Positions 43,199-51,536 of a stretch of DNA of 64,000 nt are shown here, one piece after another (within the stretch, counting starts at the first letter, position 1; each line of letters starts with the position of its first letter). The notes below the pieces were generated by a model. That model was not told the DNA's origin. It saw only the letters and a program-made list of their open reading frames with translations, and did no database searches. The position numbers and the translations under genes are program-made. The DNA lies in NCBI GenBank assembly GCA_947259215.1, contig CAMYLJ010000004.1, positions 1 through 64,000 of the forward strand. Reading direction: 5' to 3'. The stretch is from an uncultured delta proteobacterium (GTDB lineage: Bacteria; Myxococcota_A; UBA9160; JAFDET01).

Positions 43199-44193
43199 GC
43201 GAGCCCCTCTCCCTCGCCGAAGCCCTGGATCGCCTGCGCGATCCGCGGGCGTCGGAGAGCTGGTCCGCGGTCGGTCCGGGGTGCGTGCTGCTGGTGGACG
43301 TGGCCGGCGACGCCGAGGACGACGGGCACGCTGCCGAACGCCTGCGCGCGCTGCCGTGTCCGACGATCGCCTGGCGCGCGGACGCGGCCTCGCCGGCCGG
43401 CGCGCGCCTGCTGCCGGCCTTCGACGTGCGGGCCTCGTCGGAGGCGGAGCTGGCTCCCGTCGTCGAGGCGACGCAGCACTGCCCACAGGCGACGGCGATG
43501 CTGGTGCAGTTGCTGCGCCACTCGCAGGAGCTCGAGATCCACGACGGGCTCGTGGCGGAGTCCCTGGCCTACTCCACCCTGCAGGCAGGCCCCGAGTTCG
43601 CCGGCTGGCTGGCGGCGCGCGACGCCGTCACGCCGGCACCGCCGGCCGTCGGTCCCGCCGTCCTGGCCGAGCGTGGGGACGGGGTCCTGCGCCTCATCCT
43701 GAATCGGCCCGCGCGACACAACGCCTTCTCGGCGGAGATGCGTGACGGCCTGTGCGAGGCGCTCGCCGTGGCGCTGGCGGATCCGTCGATCGCCGAGGTG
43801 GTCCTCTCCGGCGCCGGGCCTTCGTTCTCGAGCGGCGGCGAGCTGGCCGAGTTCGGAACCCTCACGGACCCCGCGACCGCGCACGCGGTCCGCTCCGCGC
43901 GCAACGCGTCGCGCCTGCTCGCCGAGTGCGCCGAGCGCGTGACGGCTCACGTCCACGGCGCGTGTGTCGGCGCGGGCGTGGAGCTTCCGGCGTTCGCCCG
44001 CCGGGTGGTGGCGCGACCCGACGCGTGGTTTCAGCTCCCGGAGGTGGCCATGGGCCTCGTCCCCGGCGCGGGCGGCACGGTCTCGATCCCGCGCCGCATC
44101 GGTCGCCAACGCACAGCGTGGCTGGCGCTGTCCGGAGTCCGCATCGATGCGGAGACGGCGCTCTCCTGGGGCCTGATCGACGAGATCAGTTGA
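43195..44193 (+). CDS. Enoyl-CoA hydratase/isomerase with degenerate N-terminal half
   Basis: A 332-residue protein. Residues about 155-332 form a crotonase domain: oxyanion-hole FSSGGELAEF, and both catalytic glutamates, Glu263 (GAGVELPAF) and Glu283 (PEVAMGLVPGAGG). The first 150 residues look like a worn second crotonase half: GPGCVLLVDV resembles the first strand, and DGLVAESLAYSTLQAGPEF the end, with no catalytic glutamates. Usual length is about 260. Translationally coupled to the ligase; its end overlaps the convergent CoA-transferase by eight bases. Confidence 0.85.
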   Translation: MSEPLSLAEALDRLRDPRASESWSAVGPGCVLLVDVAGDAEDDGHAAERLRALPCPTIAWRADAASPAGARLLPAFDVRASSEAELAPVVEATQHCPQATAMLVQLLRHSQELEIHDGLVAESLAYSTLQAGPEFAGWLAARDAVTPAPPAVGPAVLAERGDGVLRLILNRPARHNAFSAEMRDGLCEALAVALADPSIAEVVLSGAGPSFSSGGELAEFGTLTDPATAHAVRSARNASRLLAECAERVTAHVHGACVGAGVELPAFARRVVARPDAWFQLPEVAMGLVPGAGGTVSIPRRIGRQRTAWLALSGVRIDAETALSWGLIDEIS

Positions 44194-45409
44194 TCGCCCC
44201 GCTCTCCTTCAGCGCGGCGATCTGCTCCCACTCCACGCCCATCTCCAGCAGCACCGCTTCGGTGTGCTGGCCCATCTCGGGAGAGGGGGAGCCGATCTCG
44301 ATGGGCGCTTCGTCGAACTGCACCGGGCTCGCGACCAGCTTAAAGTGGCCCTTGTCCGCGCCGTCGATGTCGGGCAGGTAGCCGTTCTCCAGCACCTGCA
44401 CGTCGTCGTGCAGCTCCTCGGCGCTCTGCATCGGCGCCCAGGGGCCTTCCATGCTGGCGAACTGCTGGCGCCACTCGTCGAGGGTGCGGCTGGCGAAGAT
44501 CTCGTCCAGGATCCCGATGGCGGCCTCGCGGTTCTTGAAGCGGGCGGGTGAGTCCGCGAAGCGCTCGTCTTCGATCAGGTCGGGCCGGTCGATGTGGCGG
44601 CAGAAGTCGGCCCAGTGCTTGTCGGGCTGGAGCATCATCAAGAGCAGCCAGCGCCCGTCCTTGGTCTTGTAGGAGTTGCCCACCGGGTTCGGAGCCTGCT
44701 TGCGGCTGAACTTCGGGATGAAGCTCCCGCCGCCCTCGATCAGCTTGCTCGCCACGATGTCCGGCGCCAGCACCCACATGGCGGTGTTCAGGAGCGAGAT
44801 GTCCACCACGGGCGCCTCGCCGGTGCGCTCGCGGCCGAAGAGCGCGGCCGCGATGCCTCCGGCCACGGTCATGGCGCCGATGGAATCGCCGAAGGCCGCC
44901 CGCTGCATGACCGGGTTCTCCAGACCTGCCGGGGTCAGCATGTGGGCGATGCCGCCGCGCGACCAGAAGGCCGTGGCGTCGTAGCCGCCCTTGCCCGCGT
45001 CCGGGCCCTTGGGGCCGTGGCCGTGGCCGCGGACGTAGATGATGTTCGGGTTGCGCGCGCGGATGTGCTCCACGTCGATCTCGAGCCGCTCCCGCGCGTC
45101 GGGCAGGAAGTTGGTGAGGAAGACGTCGCACTGCTCGGCCAGTGCGTAGAGCAGCTCGCGCCCTTCGGGGTGGGCGAGGTCGATGCCGACGCTGCGCTTG
45201 CCCCGGTTCGACTGCTGCATCATGAAGTCCACGTTGCCCTCCGTGGACTTGAAGCCGACGGCGGCCAGGCCGCGCTGACCGTCCCCGGTCAGCGGGTGCT
45301 CCACCTTGATCACGTCGGCGCCCCAGTCGGCCAGGACCGCGCCCGCGGCCGGCACGAACCACCACTGGGCCACCTCCAGGACCTTCACGCCCTGCATCAT
45401 CCCCTGCAT
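44186..45409 (-). CDS. CaiB/BaiF family CoA-transferase
   Basis: A 407-residue, single-domain family III CoA-transferase. The N-terminus (VKVLEVAQWWFVPAAGAVLA) and VIKVEHP are the CoA-binding start. The catalytic aspartate is in AAFGDSIGAMTVAGGI, and VVDISLLNTA follows. It probably moves CoA from one acyl-CoA to a substrate acid in the pathway encoded around it. ATG at 45409 is preceded by GGAGGAGAG-like purines. Fourteen bases of its start recur 103 bases upstream within an 8-codon open frame (45476-45502). Confidence 0.9.
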   Translation of the reverse strand: MQGMMQGVKVLEVAQWWFVPAAGAVLADWGADVIKVEHPLTGDGQRGLAAVGFKSTEGNVDFMMQQSNRGKRSVGIDLAHPEGRELLYALAEQCDVFLTNFLPDARERLEIDVEHIRARNPNIIYVRGHGHGPKGPDAGKGGYDATAFWSRGGIAHMLTPAGLENPVMQRAAFGDSIGAMTVAGGIAAALFGRERTGEAPVVDISLLNTAMWVLAPDIVASKLIEGGGSFIPKFSRKQAPNPVGNSYKTKDGRWLLLMMLQPDKHWADFCRHIDRPDLIEDERFADSPARFKNREAAIGILDEIFASRTLDEWRQQFASMEGPWAPMQSAEELHDDVQVLENGYLPDIDGADKGHFKLVASPVQFDEAPIEIGSPSPEMGQHTEAVLLEMGVEWEQIAALKESGAIN

Positions 45410-45466
45410 GCTGCTCTCCTCCGTTCCCCGGGGCGGGAGTGTAGGGACTCCTCCGACACCGGCGGC

Positions 45467-45502
45467 GACGCGGTGTTACCGCGTCATGACGCCCTGCATC
45501 AT
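45467..45502 (-). promoter_or_regulatory. Upstream mini-ORF and hairpin before CaiB gene
   Basis: On the minus strand ATG at 45502 opens MMQGVMTR-stop (45502-45476), eight codons whose first 14 bases copy the start of the downstream gene. The hairpin GACGCGG-TGTTA-CCGCGTC (45467-45485) overlaps the end of this frame. It could be a leader peptide/attenuator or simply a scar from duplication of the gene start; nothing distinguishes these by reading. Confidence 0.3.
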
Positions 45503-45547
45503 TCAAGCTCCGGATCGAAGAAGTCGAAGAATTCCGGGGCCGTTTCG

Positions 45548-45560
45548 GTGTAGACTACAC
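45548..45560 (+). promoter_or_regulatory. Palindrome overlapping -10 of DUF1302 gene
   Basis: GTGTAG-A-CTACAC is a perfect 13-base palindrome. TAGACT inside it (45551-45556) can act as -10, giving a start near 45563 and a leader of about 23 bases with GGGGGGAAGC before the ATG. A protein bound here would block the outer-membrane gene. No clear -35 was found. Confidence 0.45.
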
Positions 45561-45585
45561 GCCGCCGGGCCAGCAGGGGGGAAGC

Positions 45586-48500
45586 ATGTTCACGCGAGCG
45601 CGTCGTGGGGCAGCCTGGCCGCTGGTCTGCTGCGCCGTCCTGCTCGGCGCGCGTCCGGTCTCGGCGTTCGAGTTCTTCGACGGCCGGCTCCAGTTCCACG
45701 GCTTCTACCGCGCCGAGGCGCGGACCATCGCCTCCAACTTCGATCCGGGCGACTTCCGCCTCACCCAGCTCGCGCACACCCTGAACCTCGAGATCGAGGC
45801 CGACATCGCGCCGGACGGCTGGGGCCCCTTCAACTCCATCGGAGCCTACACCCGCATCAACGCGCGCTTCGACTGCATCTGGACCAACTGCGGGACGAAC
45901 TCGGATCTCTACTACGGCAACGACGGCGCCGCCCGCAACCTGAAGGCGCTCTTCGACGCCGGCGAGGACGACCAGTTCCAGCTCATCAAGATGAGGGCGC
46001 GCTCCAAGACCCTGGCCGACGGGACGACGGGCGACAAGAGCGGGTTCCTCGACTTCGGCACCTCAGAGCCGGTCCAACCGAGCAACCACAAGCTCACGGC
46101 CTTCTTCTACACGCCGGTCTTCCAGCCGCTCTTCGACGTCGGCGGCGGCAACACCCTCGCCACCCTCGAGCCGATCAAGGACAATGTCGCCCTGACCAGC
46201 ACCGTGGCGATCGAGGGCGGCTTCGAGCGCAGCAACTTCGTCCTGGGCCCCTACAACCGCAACTCCCTGGTCGACTCCCTCGCCACGCTCAACACGGTGG
46301 AGAGCCTGGCCCTGCCCCTGCCGACCCGGCCCCAGATTCCCGTGCCCAGGCCCTTCGCGCTGCCCAGGAACCAACCGAAGATCATCCAGGGTCTGTGGGC
46401 GCCCCACGTGGCCGTGCGCAACGAGATCTCGGACATCACCGCGCGAGAGGGCAGCCGGGGCGGGGCGTTCAACTACTCGAGCCGGGAGCTCAAGTGGAAC
46501 CACGGAGAGGGCCAGGACGAGAAGGAGCTGAAGGAGTTCTACGTCGACCTCGAGATGTTCGACGGGCGCTTCTTCCTGCGGGCCGGTTACCAGACCATCG
46601 TCTGGGGCAAGACCGAGCTCTTCCGCAACCAGGACCAGTGGAACCCCCAGGACGTCGGGCTCGCGAGCCTGCCGAGCCTGGAGGAGTCGCGGCTCTCCCA
46701 GTGGGCCTTCCGCGGGATCTGGTCCTTCTACGACGTCGGCCCCCTGGAGGACGTGCGGCTCGAGCTGGCCACCATCCTCGACGACTTCCAGCCGATCGAC
46801 GCGGGCACCTGCGGCGAGCCCTACTCGCCCTGGCTGGTCTGCGCCGGCAGCTTCGGCTTCTACACCAACGGCCTGACCGGCGCCGGACTCGCCGGCGCCC
46901 CCTCGCCTCCGAACCCGTGGGACGACGTCCGGGGCCTGGAGATCGGGGGGCGCCTGGAGTGGCGCTACCATCGCTTCTCCTTCGCGCTGAGCGACTTCTA
47001 CGGCTACTCCGACATCCCGTACGTGGACCGGATCGCGGAGTACAGCCGGGCCGTGAACCCGCGGTCGGGGAAGCCCCTGGACGCCCTGGGCAACCCCTAC
47101 AAGATCGGAGACTCGAGCCTCGAGGAGCAGGCGCTCAACCTGAACCCGATGAACCGCAGCCTGTTCGAGTTCTCCTGCTCGCTCTCGGTGGGGGTGGCGG
47201 GCACGGTGATCCCGGCCCTGGGCGACGAGTGCGCGCTCACCGTCTTCAACAGCTCCACCCCGATCGCCCCCAATCCCCTCGGCGGCGCCGACATCACCGC
47301 CGCCGACGCCTTCGCCCAGGCCCTGGCCGGCACCGCCTTCGGCGGCCTCGTGATCGGCGGCGCGGCGGGCTTTCCGAGCCTGACGGTGATTCCGCTGATC
47401 GGGCTCAACATGGACCCCAACGACGGCCCGCCGCCGGTCCCGATCCAGGTCGGCGCGTCATTGGCCTGCGCGGATCAGACCTTGCGCTTCATCTTCGGCG
47501 GCGGCGCAAATCCGCTCCTGTGTCTGTCCGAGGTGACCACCGACCAGCAGGAGGCCCTGCTCGGCTGCGGCCCCTTCTACGGCACCAACTGCGACATCGA
47601 AGGGTTCGACCTCTACAACGCCGAGGCCAGCGTGATCTTCCAGGCGCTCCCCATGTTCGAGCCCGGCGGCCCGATCGGGACGCGCTACGTGAGGGGGGAG
47701 CTCTGGCAGCTTCCCGGCTCGCGGGGTCCCGGCGAGCCGGGGTACGATCCAGACATCGACGGCTGCGTGGGACCGCTCCCGCGCTCCCTGGACCCGCGCC
47801 AGCTGTGCGCGAACTCGAAGGAGCTCCTGGATCCCAACACGGGCCTTCGCTTCCGCAGCGAGATGCAGGCGCTCTCGTCCAACCTCGTGAGCCTGCTGGT
47901 CGCCTTCGGCGTGAACAGCGACCCCGACGGCGACTGCTCCCTCGACGGAGACCCGCTCGACTGCGACTTCGTCCGGGGCATCTTCGGTCTGACGCGGATC
48001 GGGCGGCCGGACCTGCGCGCCGGCGGCAACGGCAGGTTCGGCCGCCGCGACTTCGTGTGGGCCGGCGGCGGGCCGGCCGTGCTGCGCTTCGCCAAGCGCA
48101 ACGTGCTGGGCTTCTCGATGGACTTCGCCGAGGACTGGTCGAAGACCAACTGGTCGATCGAGGCCACCTGGGTCGCGAACGATGCGGTCGGAGACACCGA
48201 CCGGCCCAGCAACTTCCGCCGGACCGACGCCTACAACCTCACGGTCTCCTTCGACCGCCCCACCTTCGTGAACTTCCTGAACGTGAACCGGACCCTGCTC
48301 TTCAACACCCAGATCTTCTTCCGCTACGTGCCGGGCGAGGAGTTCCAGACCCTCGGGACGTTCACGATCTTCACCGGCTACTTCCAGGACCGGCTGCTGG
48401 TCCAGACCACCCTGGTGCACGACGTGCAGTCGGTGTCCGGCGGCATGATCTTCAACATGACCTACCGCTTCAACTCGAACTTCTCGGCGACCTTCGGGGT

Positions 48501-48660
48501 GGTGGGCTTCTACGGGCGGCCGCGGGAGCAGCAGGACGCCCTCTTCCCGATCGCGCTGGGCGAGAACAGCACCAACGAGAAGCGCCGCACGAACTTCAAC
48601 GGCCTGAGCATCCTGCGCAACCAGGACGAGATCTCCCTCAGCCTCCGCTACACCTTCTAG
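45586..48660 (+). CDS. Very large DUF1302-family outer-membrane barrel
   Basis: A 1024-residue protein with a signal peptide (PLVCCAVLLGARPVSA) and a DUF1302 core: LQFHGFYRAEARTI at the start, and FFLRAGYQTIVWGKTELFRN near residue 330. Many amphipathic strands follow, and the terminal ISLSLRYTF ends in phenylalanine as expected for BAM-assembled barrels. Relatives are usually 550-800 residues. The extra length comes from a cysteine-rich insert at about 520-800 (many Cys, with a Ca-loop-like DPDGDCSLDGDPLDC). It is likely a channel for hydrophobic compounds, matching the acyl-CoA genes around it; the substrate is unknown. The 3' end overlaps the convergent aminotransferase gene by four bases. 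Confidence 0.85.
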   Translation: MFTRARRGAAWPLVCCAVLLGARPVSAFEFFDGRLQFHGFYRAEARTIASNFDPGDFRLTQLAHTLNLEIEADIAPDGWGPFNSIGAYTRINARFDCIWTNCGTNSDLYYGNDGAARNLKALFDAGEDDQFQLIKMRARSKTLADGTTGDKSGFLDFGTSEPVQPSNHKLTAFFYTPVFQPLFDVGGGNTLATLEPIKDNVALTSTVAIEGGFERSNFVLGPYNRNSLVDSLATLNTVESLALPLPTRPQIPVPRPFALPRNQPKIIQGLWAPHVAVRNEISDITAREGSRGGAFNYSSRELKWNHGEGQDEKELKEFYVDLEMFDGRFFLRAGYQTIVWGKTELFRNQDQWNPQDVGLASLPSLEESRLSQWAFRGIWSFYDVGPLEDVRLELATILDDFQPIDAGTCGEPYSPWLVCAGSFGFYTNGLTGAGLAGAPSPPNPWDDVRGLEIGGRLEWRYHRFSFALSDFYGYSDIPYVDRIAEYSRAVNPRSGKPLDALGNPYKIGDSSLEEQALNLNPMNRSLFEFSCSLSVGVAGTVIPALGDECALTVFNSSTPIAPNPLGGADITAADAFAQALAGTAFGGLVIGGAAGFPSLTVIPLIGLNMDPNDGPPPVPIQVGASLACADQTLRFIFGGGANPLLCLSEVTTDQQEALLGCGPFYGTNCDIEGFDLYNAEASVIFQALPMFEPGGPIGTRYVRGELWQLPGSRGPGEPGYDPDIDGCVGPLPRSLDPRQLCANSKELLDPNTGLRFRSEMQALSSNLVSLLVAFGVNSDPDGDCSLDGDPLDCDFVRGIFGLTRIGRPDLRAGGNGRFGRRDFVWAGGGPAVLRFAKRNVLGFSMDFAEDWSKTNWSIEATWVANDAVGDTDRPSNFRRTDAYNLTVSFDRPTFVNFLNVNRTLLFNTQIFFRYVPGEEFQTLGTFTIFTGYFQDRLLVQTTLVHDVQSVSGGMIFNMTYRFNSNFSATFGVVGFYGRPREQQDALFPIALGENSTNEKRRTNFNGLSILRNQDEISLSLRYTF

Positions 48661-49853
48661 GCCGCGGGCTCCAACACCAGCTCGAGCAGGCTGTCCACGG
48701 CGGGCCAGAGATCTTCTTCGGGCACGTTGAGCGCCGGGAAGAGCCGCATCACCCGGCCCGCGGTGACGTTCACGAGCACGCCCCGCTCCAGCGCGCGCAG
48801 CGCGAGGCTGGCCGCCCGGGCCTCGTCCCGCAGCACCAGACCCACGAGCAGTCCTTGTCCGCGGGCCGCCTCGGCATGCTGCGGATGCGCCTCGGCGAAG
48901 GCAGCCAGCCTGGCCAGCAGCCGCGTGCCGAGCTCCGCCGCGCGCTCCACCAGCCCGTCCTCGCGGATCACCCGCAGCACGGCGTTGGCCGCGGCCGCCG
49001 CGAGCGGGTTGCCCGCGTAGGTGCCGCCGTGGTCGCCGGGCTCGACGGTCTTGGCCACCGCTTCGCTGCACAGGAAGGCGGCCACCGGGAAGCCACCGCC
49101 GAGGCCCTTGCCGAGGGTCAGGATGTTCGGAGCCACGCCGGCGTGGTCCACGGCCACCCAGGCGCCCGTGCGTCCGATTCCGGTCTGCACCTCGTCCGCG
49201 ATCAGCAGCGCGCCGGCGGCGTCGCAGATCTCGCGCAGGCCAGCCAGGTACCCCGGCGAGGGGACGTTCACGCCGCCCTCGCCCTGCACGGGCTCGACGA
49301 TCACTGCCGCCACGCGCTCGTTCACCGCCGCGCGGGCGGCGTCGAGATCGTCGTAGGGCACGAAGGTCTGCTCGTGAAGGAGGCCCGCGTAGCGCGCGCG
49401 GTGCTTGGCCTGACCGATCACCGAGAGGCCGCCCAGGGTGCGTCCGTGGAAGGAGCCGTGGGTAGCCACGAACTCCCGCCGGCCGCTGGCCCGGTGCGCC
49501 AGCTTGAGCGCGCCCTCCACCGCCTCCGCTCCGCTCGACACCAGGAAGGAACGCGACAGGGGCTCCGGCGTGATCTCCGCCAGGCGCTCGATCAGGTCGA
49601 GCTGCGGCAGGGTGTAGAAGAGGTTGGTGGTCTGCATCAGGCGGCCGGCCTGCTCGGAGATGGCGCGCACCAGCTCCGGATGGCAGTGGCCGACGGCGCA
49701 GACGCCCCAGCCCGCCGTCAGGTCCACGAACTCCCGGCCCTCGACGTCGCGCACGCGGGAGCCGCGGCCCTCCACCAGGGCCAGCGGCAGCCGCTTCACC
49801 ACCGGCAGGAAGTGGGTCGCCTCGCGGGCCCGGATCGCCTCGAAGTCGCTCAT
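48657..49853 (-). CDS. argD: Class III aminotransferase, acetylornithine type
   Basis: A 398-residue PLP enzyme. ADEVQTGIGRTG and the PLP lysine in LTLGKGLGGGFP are the class III motifs, and HGSFHGRTLG and GHCHPELVRAI fit the ArgD/acetylornithine-succinyldiaminopimelate branch. It would transfer an amino group between glutamate and N-acetylglutamate semialdehyde. No other arg gene is adjacent, so a related omega-aminotransferase role (e.g. 4-aminobutyrate) remains possible. Divergent from moaA with a 66-base gap. Confidence 0.8.
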   Translation of the reverse strand: MSDFEAIRAREATHFLPVVKRLPLALVEGRGSRVRDVEGREFVDLTAGWGVCAVGHCHPELVRAISEQAGRLMQTTNLFYTLPQLDLIERLAEITPEPLSRSFLVSSGAEAVEGALKLAHRASGRREFVATHGSFHGRTLGGLSVIGQAKHRARYAGLLHEQTFVPYDDLDAARAAVNERVAAVIVEPVQGEGGVNVPSPGYLAGLREICDAAGALLIADEVQTGIGRTGAWVAVDHAGVAPNILTLGKGLGGGFPVAAFLCSEAVAKTVEPGDHGGTYAGNPLAAAAANAVLRVIREDGLVERAAELGTRLLARLAAFAEAHPQHAEAARGQGLLVGLVLRDEARAASLALRALERGVLVNVTAGRVMRLFPALNVPEEDLWPAVDSLLELVLEPAA

Positions 49854-49919
49854 GGCGGGCCAAGAGTCCGGTGTCCCGCAGGGGCCGTCAAGGCCGGCGT
49901 GGGGTAGATTCGCAGGGCC

Positions 49920-50909
49920 ATGCCCCCCCTGGTGGATCGCTACGACCGCCGCATCGGCAGCCTGCGCCTCTCGGTCACCGACCGCTGCGACCTGCGCTGC
50001 TTCTACTGCATTCCCGAAGACATCGAGTGGCTGCCCCGCAAGGCGCTCATGAGCTTCGAGGAGATCGAGCGGGTGGTGCGGCTGGCGGTGGCCGGAGGCA
50101 TCCGCAGGCTGCGCCTGACCGGGGGCGAGCCGCTGCTGCGAAAGGACCTGCCGCGGCTGGTGGAGAAGCTGGCGCGGGTCGAGGGCCTGGACGATCTGGC
50201 CCTCACCACCAACGCCACCCAGCTCGAGCGGCTGGCCGGACCGCTGGCCCGCGCCGGGCTCGAGCGCGTCAACGTGAGCCTCGACTCGCTCGATCCCGCG
50301 CGCTTCCACGAGCTGACCCGCCGCGACGTCCACGCCCAGGTGATGCGCGGCATCGATGCCGCCGAGGCGGCCGGGCTGCAGCCGATCAGCCTGAACTGCG
50401 TCGTGATCCGCGGCCGCAACGACGACGAGGCGCCGGACTTCGCGGGCCTGGCCCGCGAGCGCGGCTTCGACGTACGCTTCATCGAGTTCATGCCCCTGGA
50501 GCACGGCGCTCGCTGGGGAACGGACGTGCTGGTGCCGGGCTACGAGCTGCGCGAGCGGATCGACGCGGTCTTCCCGCTGCGGCCCGATCCGGAGCGCGAT
50601 CCCCACGCGCCGAGCCGCGACTGGGTCTTCGCCGACGGCGCCCCCGGCTCCGTCGGCTTCATCGACTCGGTGACCGAGCCCTTCTGCTCTGCCTGCAACC
50701 GGATCCGCCTCACCGCCGACGGCAAGATCCGCACCTGTCTCTTCTCCCTGCGCGAGCATGACCTCCTGGGCACCTTGCGCGCCGGCGCCAGCGACGAAGA
50801 GCTCGCCGCGCTGCTCCACGGCGCCGTCGCCACCAAGGAGCTGAAGCACAACATCACCGACGGCCTGTTCATAAAGCCCGAACGCACCATGTCCCGCATC
50901 GGAGGCTGA
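49920..50909 (+). CDS. moaA: GTP 3',8-cyclase MoaA (molybdenum cofactor)
   Basis: A 329-residue radical-SAM enzyme. The SAM cluster cysteines are 23, 27 and 30 (CDLRCFYC), and the second cluster is in FCSACNRIRLTADGKIRTC. The GTP-binding arginines and the C-terminal Gly-Gly (SRIGG), needed for activity with MoaC, are present. It converts GTP to 3',8-cyclo-GTP, the first step to molybdopterin, which the oxidoreductase at 5866 requires. MoaC is not in the window. A -10-like TAGATT (49905-49910) ends nine bases before the ATG, and no ribosome site is seen. Confidence 0.95.
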   Translation: MPPLVDRYDRRIGSLRLSVTDRCDLRCFYCIPEDIEWLPRKALMSFEEIERVVRLAVAGGIRRLRLTGGEPLLRKDLPRLVEKLARVEGLDDLALTTNATQLERLAGPLARAGLERVNVSLDSLDPARFHELTRRDVHAQVMRGIDAAEAAGLQPISLNCVVIRGRNDDEAPDFAGLARERGFDVRFIEFMPLEHGARWGTDVLVPGYELRERIDAVFPLRPDPERDPHAPSRDWVFADGAPGSVGFIDSVTEPFCSACNRIRLTADGKIRTCLFSLREHDLLGTLRAGASDEELAALLHGAVATKELKHNITDGLFIKPERTMSRIGG

Positions 50910-50947
50910 GCCTCCGCGCCCCGCGAACCCTGAGGAGGTAGACGCCC

Positions 50948-50998
50948 CGCAAGCGCCGCCCCGGGCGGCGCGCGCAGCGAGCCGCAAGCGAGCGAAGT
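50948..50998. repeat. Dispersed intergenic repeat, copy C
   Basis: A 51-base relative of 41228-41280, beginning CGCAAGCGCCGCC and ending AGCGAGCCGCAAGCGAGCGA plus AG. It lies between moaA and folB. An orphan strong ribosome site (GAGGAGGT, 50932-50939) stands just before it without a start codon, and CCTGAGGAG occurs on both sides (50929-50937 and 51015-51023), as if the element had been inserted behind a ribosome site. The remainder of the 163-base moaA-folB gap holds only the folB ribosome site. Confidence 0.75.
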
Positions 50999-51072
50999 CA
51001 CGATAAATGAAGAGCCTGAGGAGACCCGCAACCCTCCCAGGCCGCGCGGCAACCCAAGGAGCAAGAACCCCC

Positions 51073-51450
51073 ATGTCCCACGCCGACGACGTCATCGTAT
51101 TGGAAGGCATCCAAGTGCCGGCGGCCCTCGGCGTCACCGCCGCGGAGCGCCGGATGCGCCGGCCGGTGACGCTGGACCTGGAGGTCGCGCGCGACCTGCG
51201 GGCTGCGGGCCGCACGGACTCGATCCGCTCGACCCTCCACTACAAGCGCATCTTCGAGGTGGTGGAGGACGTGGCCGGCAATCAGGAGCACAAGCTGGTG
51301 GAGGCCCTGGGCGCGCGCATCGCGCGCGCGGTGCTGGAGAAGTTCGACGCCGACCGCGTGACGGTGAGCGTTCGAAAGCCCAAGCCCATCGCCGGCGTGC
51401 TGGAGTACGCCGGCATCCGCATCACCCGCACCCGCGACGATCTCGACTGA
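51073..51450 (+). CDS. folB: Dihydroneopterin aldolase
   Basis: A 125-residue FolB/FolX-type protein of the tunnelling fold. VIVLEGIQVPAALGVTAAER is the opening strand with the conserved glycine; STLHYKRIFEVVEDV and EHKLVEALGARIA carry the active-site residues, and TVSVRKPKPI the pterin-binding strand. It cleaves dihydroneopterin to hydroxymethyl-dihydropterin and glycolaldehyde in folate synthesis. ATG at 51073 has AAGGAG eleven bases upstream; an earlier in-frame ATG at 51007 would add an implausible basic tail. No folK or folP is adjacent. Confidence 0.9.
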   Translation: MSHADDVIVLEGIQVPAALGVTAAERRMRRPVTLDLEVARDLRAAGRTDSIRSTLHYKRIFEVVEDVAGNQEHKLVEALGARIARAVLEKFDADRVTVSVRKPKPIAGVLEYAGIRITRTRDDLD

Positions 51451-51501
51451 CCCGCGGGGCCTCGCCCCACCCGGAAGCCTCGAAATCCCCGCAGGGCGGG
51501 T

Positions 51502-51507
51502 TATGAT
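51502..51507 (+). promoter_or_regulatory. -10 element for ferritin-like gene
   Basis: TATGAT lies 29 bases before the ATG at 51537 in the 86-base gap after folB. A transcript starting near 51514 would keep the CAGGGGGG ribosome site. No convincing -35 element is present. Confidence 0.4.
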
Positions 51508-51536
51508 AGGCGCGTCCGAGCCCAGGGGGGTCGTCC

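Noticed and set aside
45306-49907. 1533-codon plus-strand frame over the DUF1302 gene
   Set aside because: The frame starts inside the opposite-strand CoA-transferase gene and runs out of phase with the barrel gene; its translation is arginine-rich and without family motifs.
51007-51072. Earlier start for folB at 51007
   Set aside because: It would add a basic 22-residue tail not expected in the family, and the AAGGAG site points to 51073.
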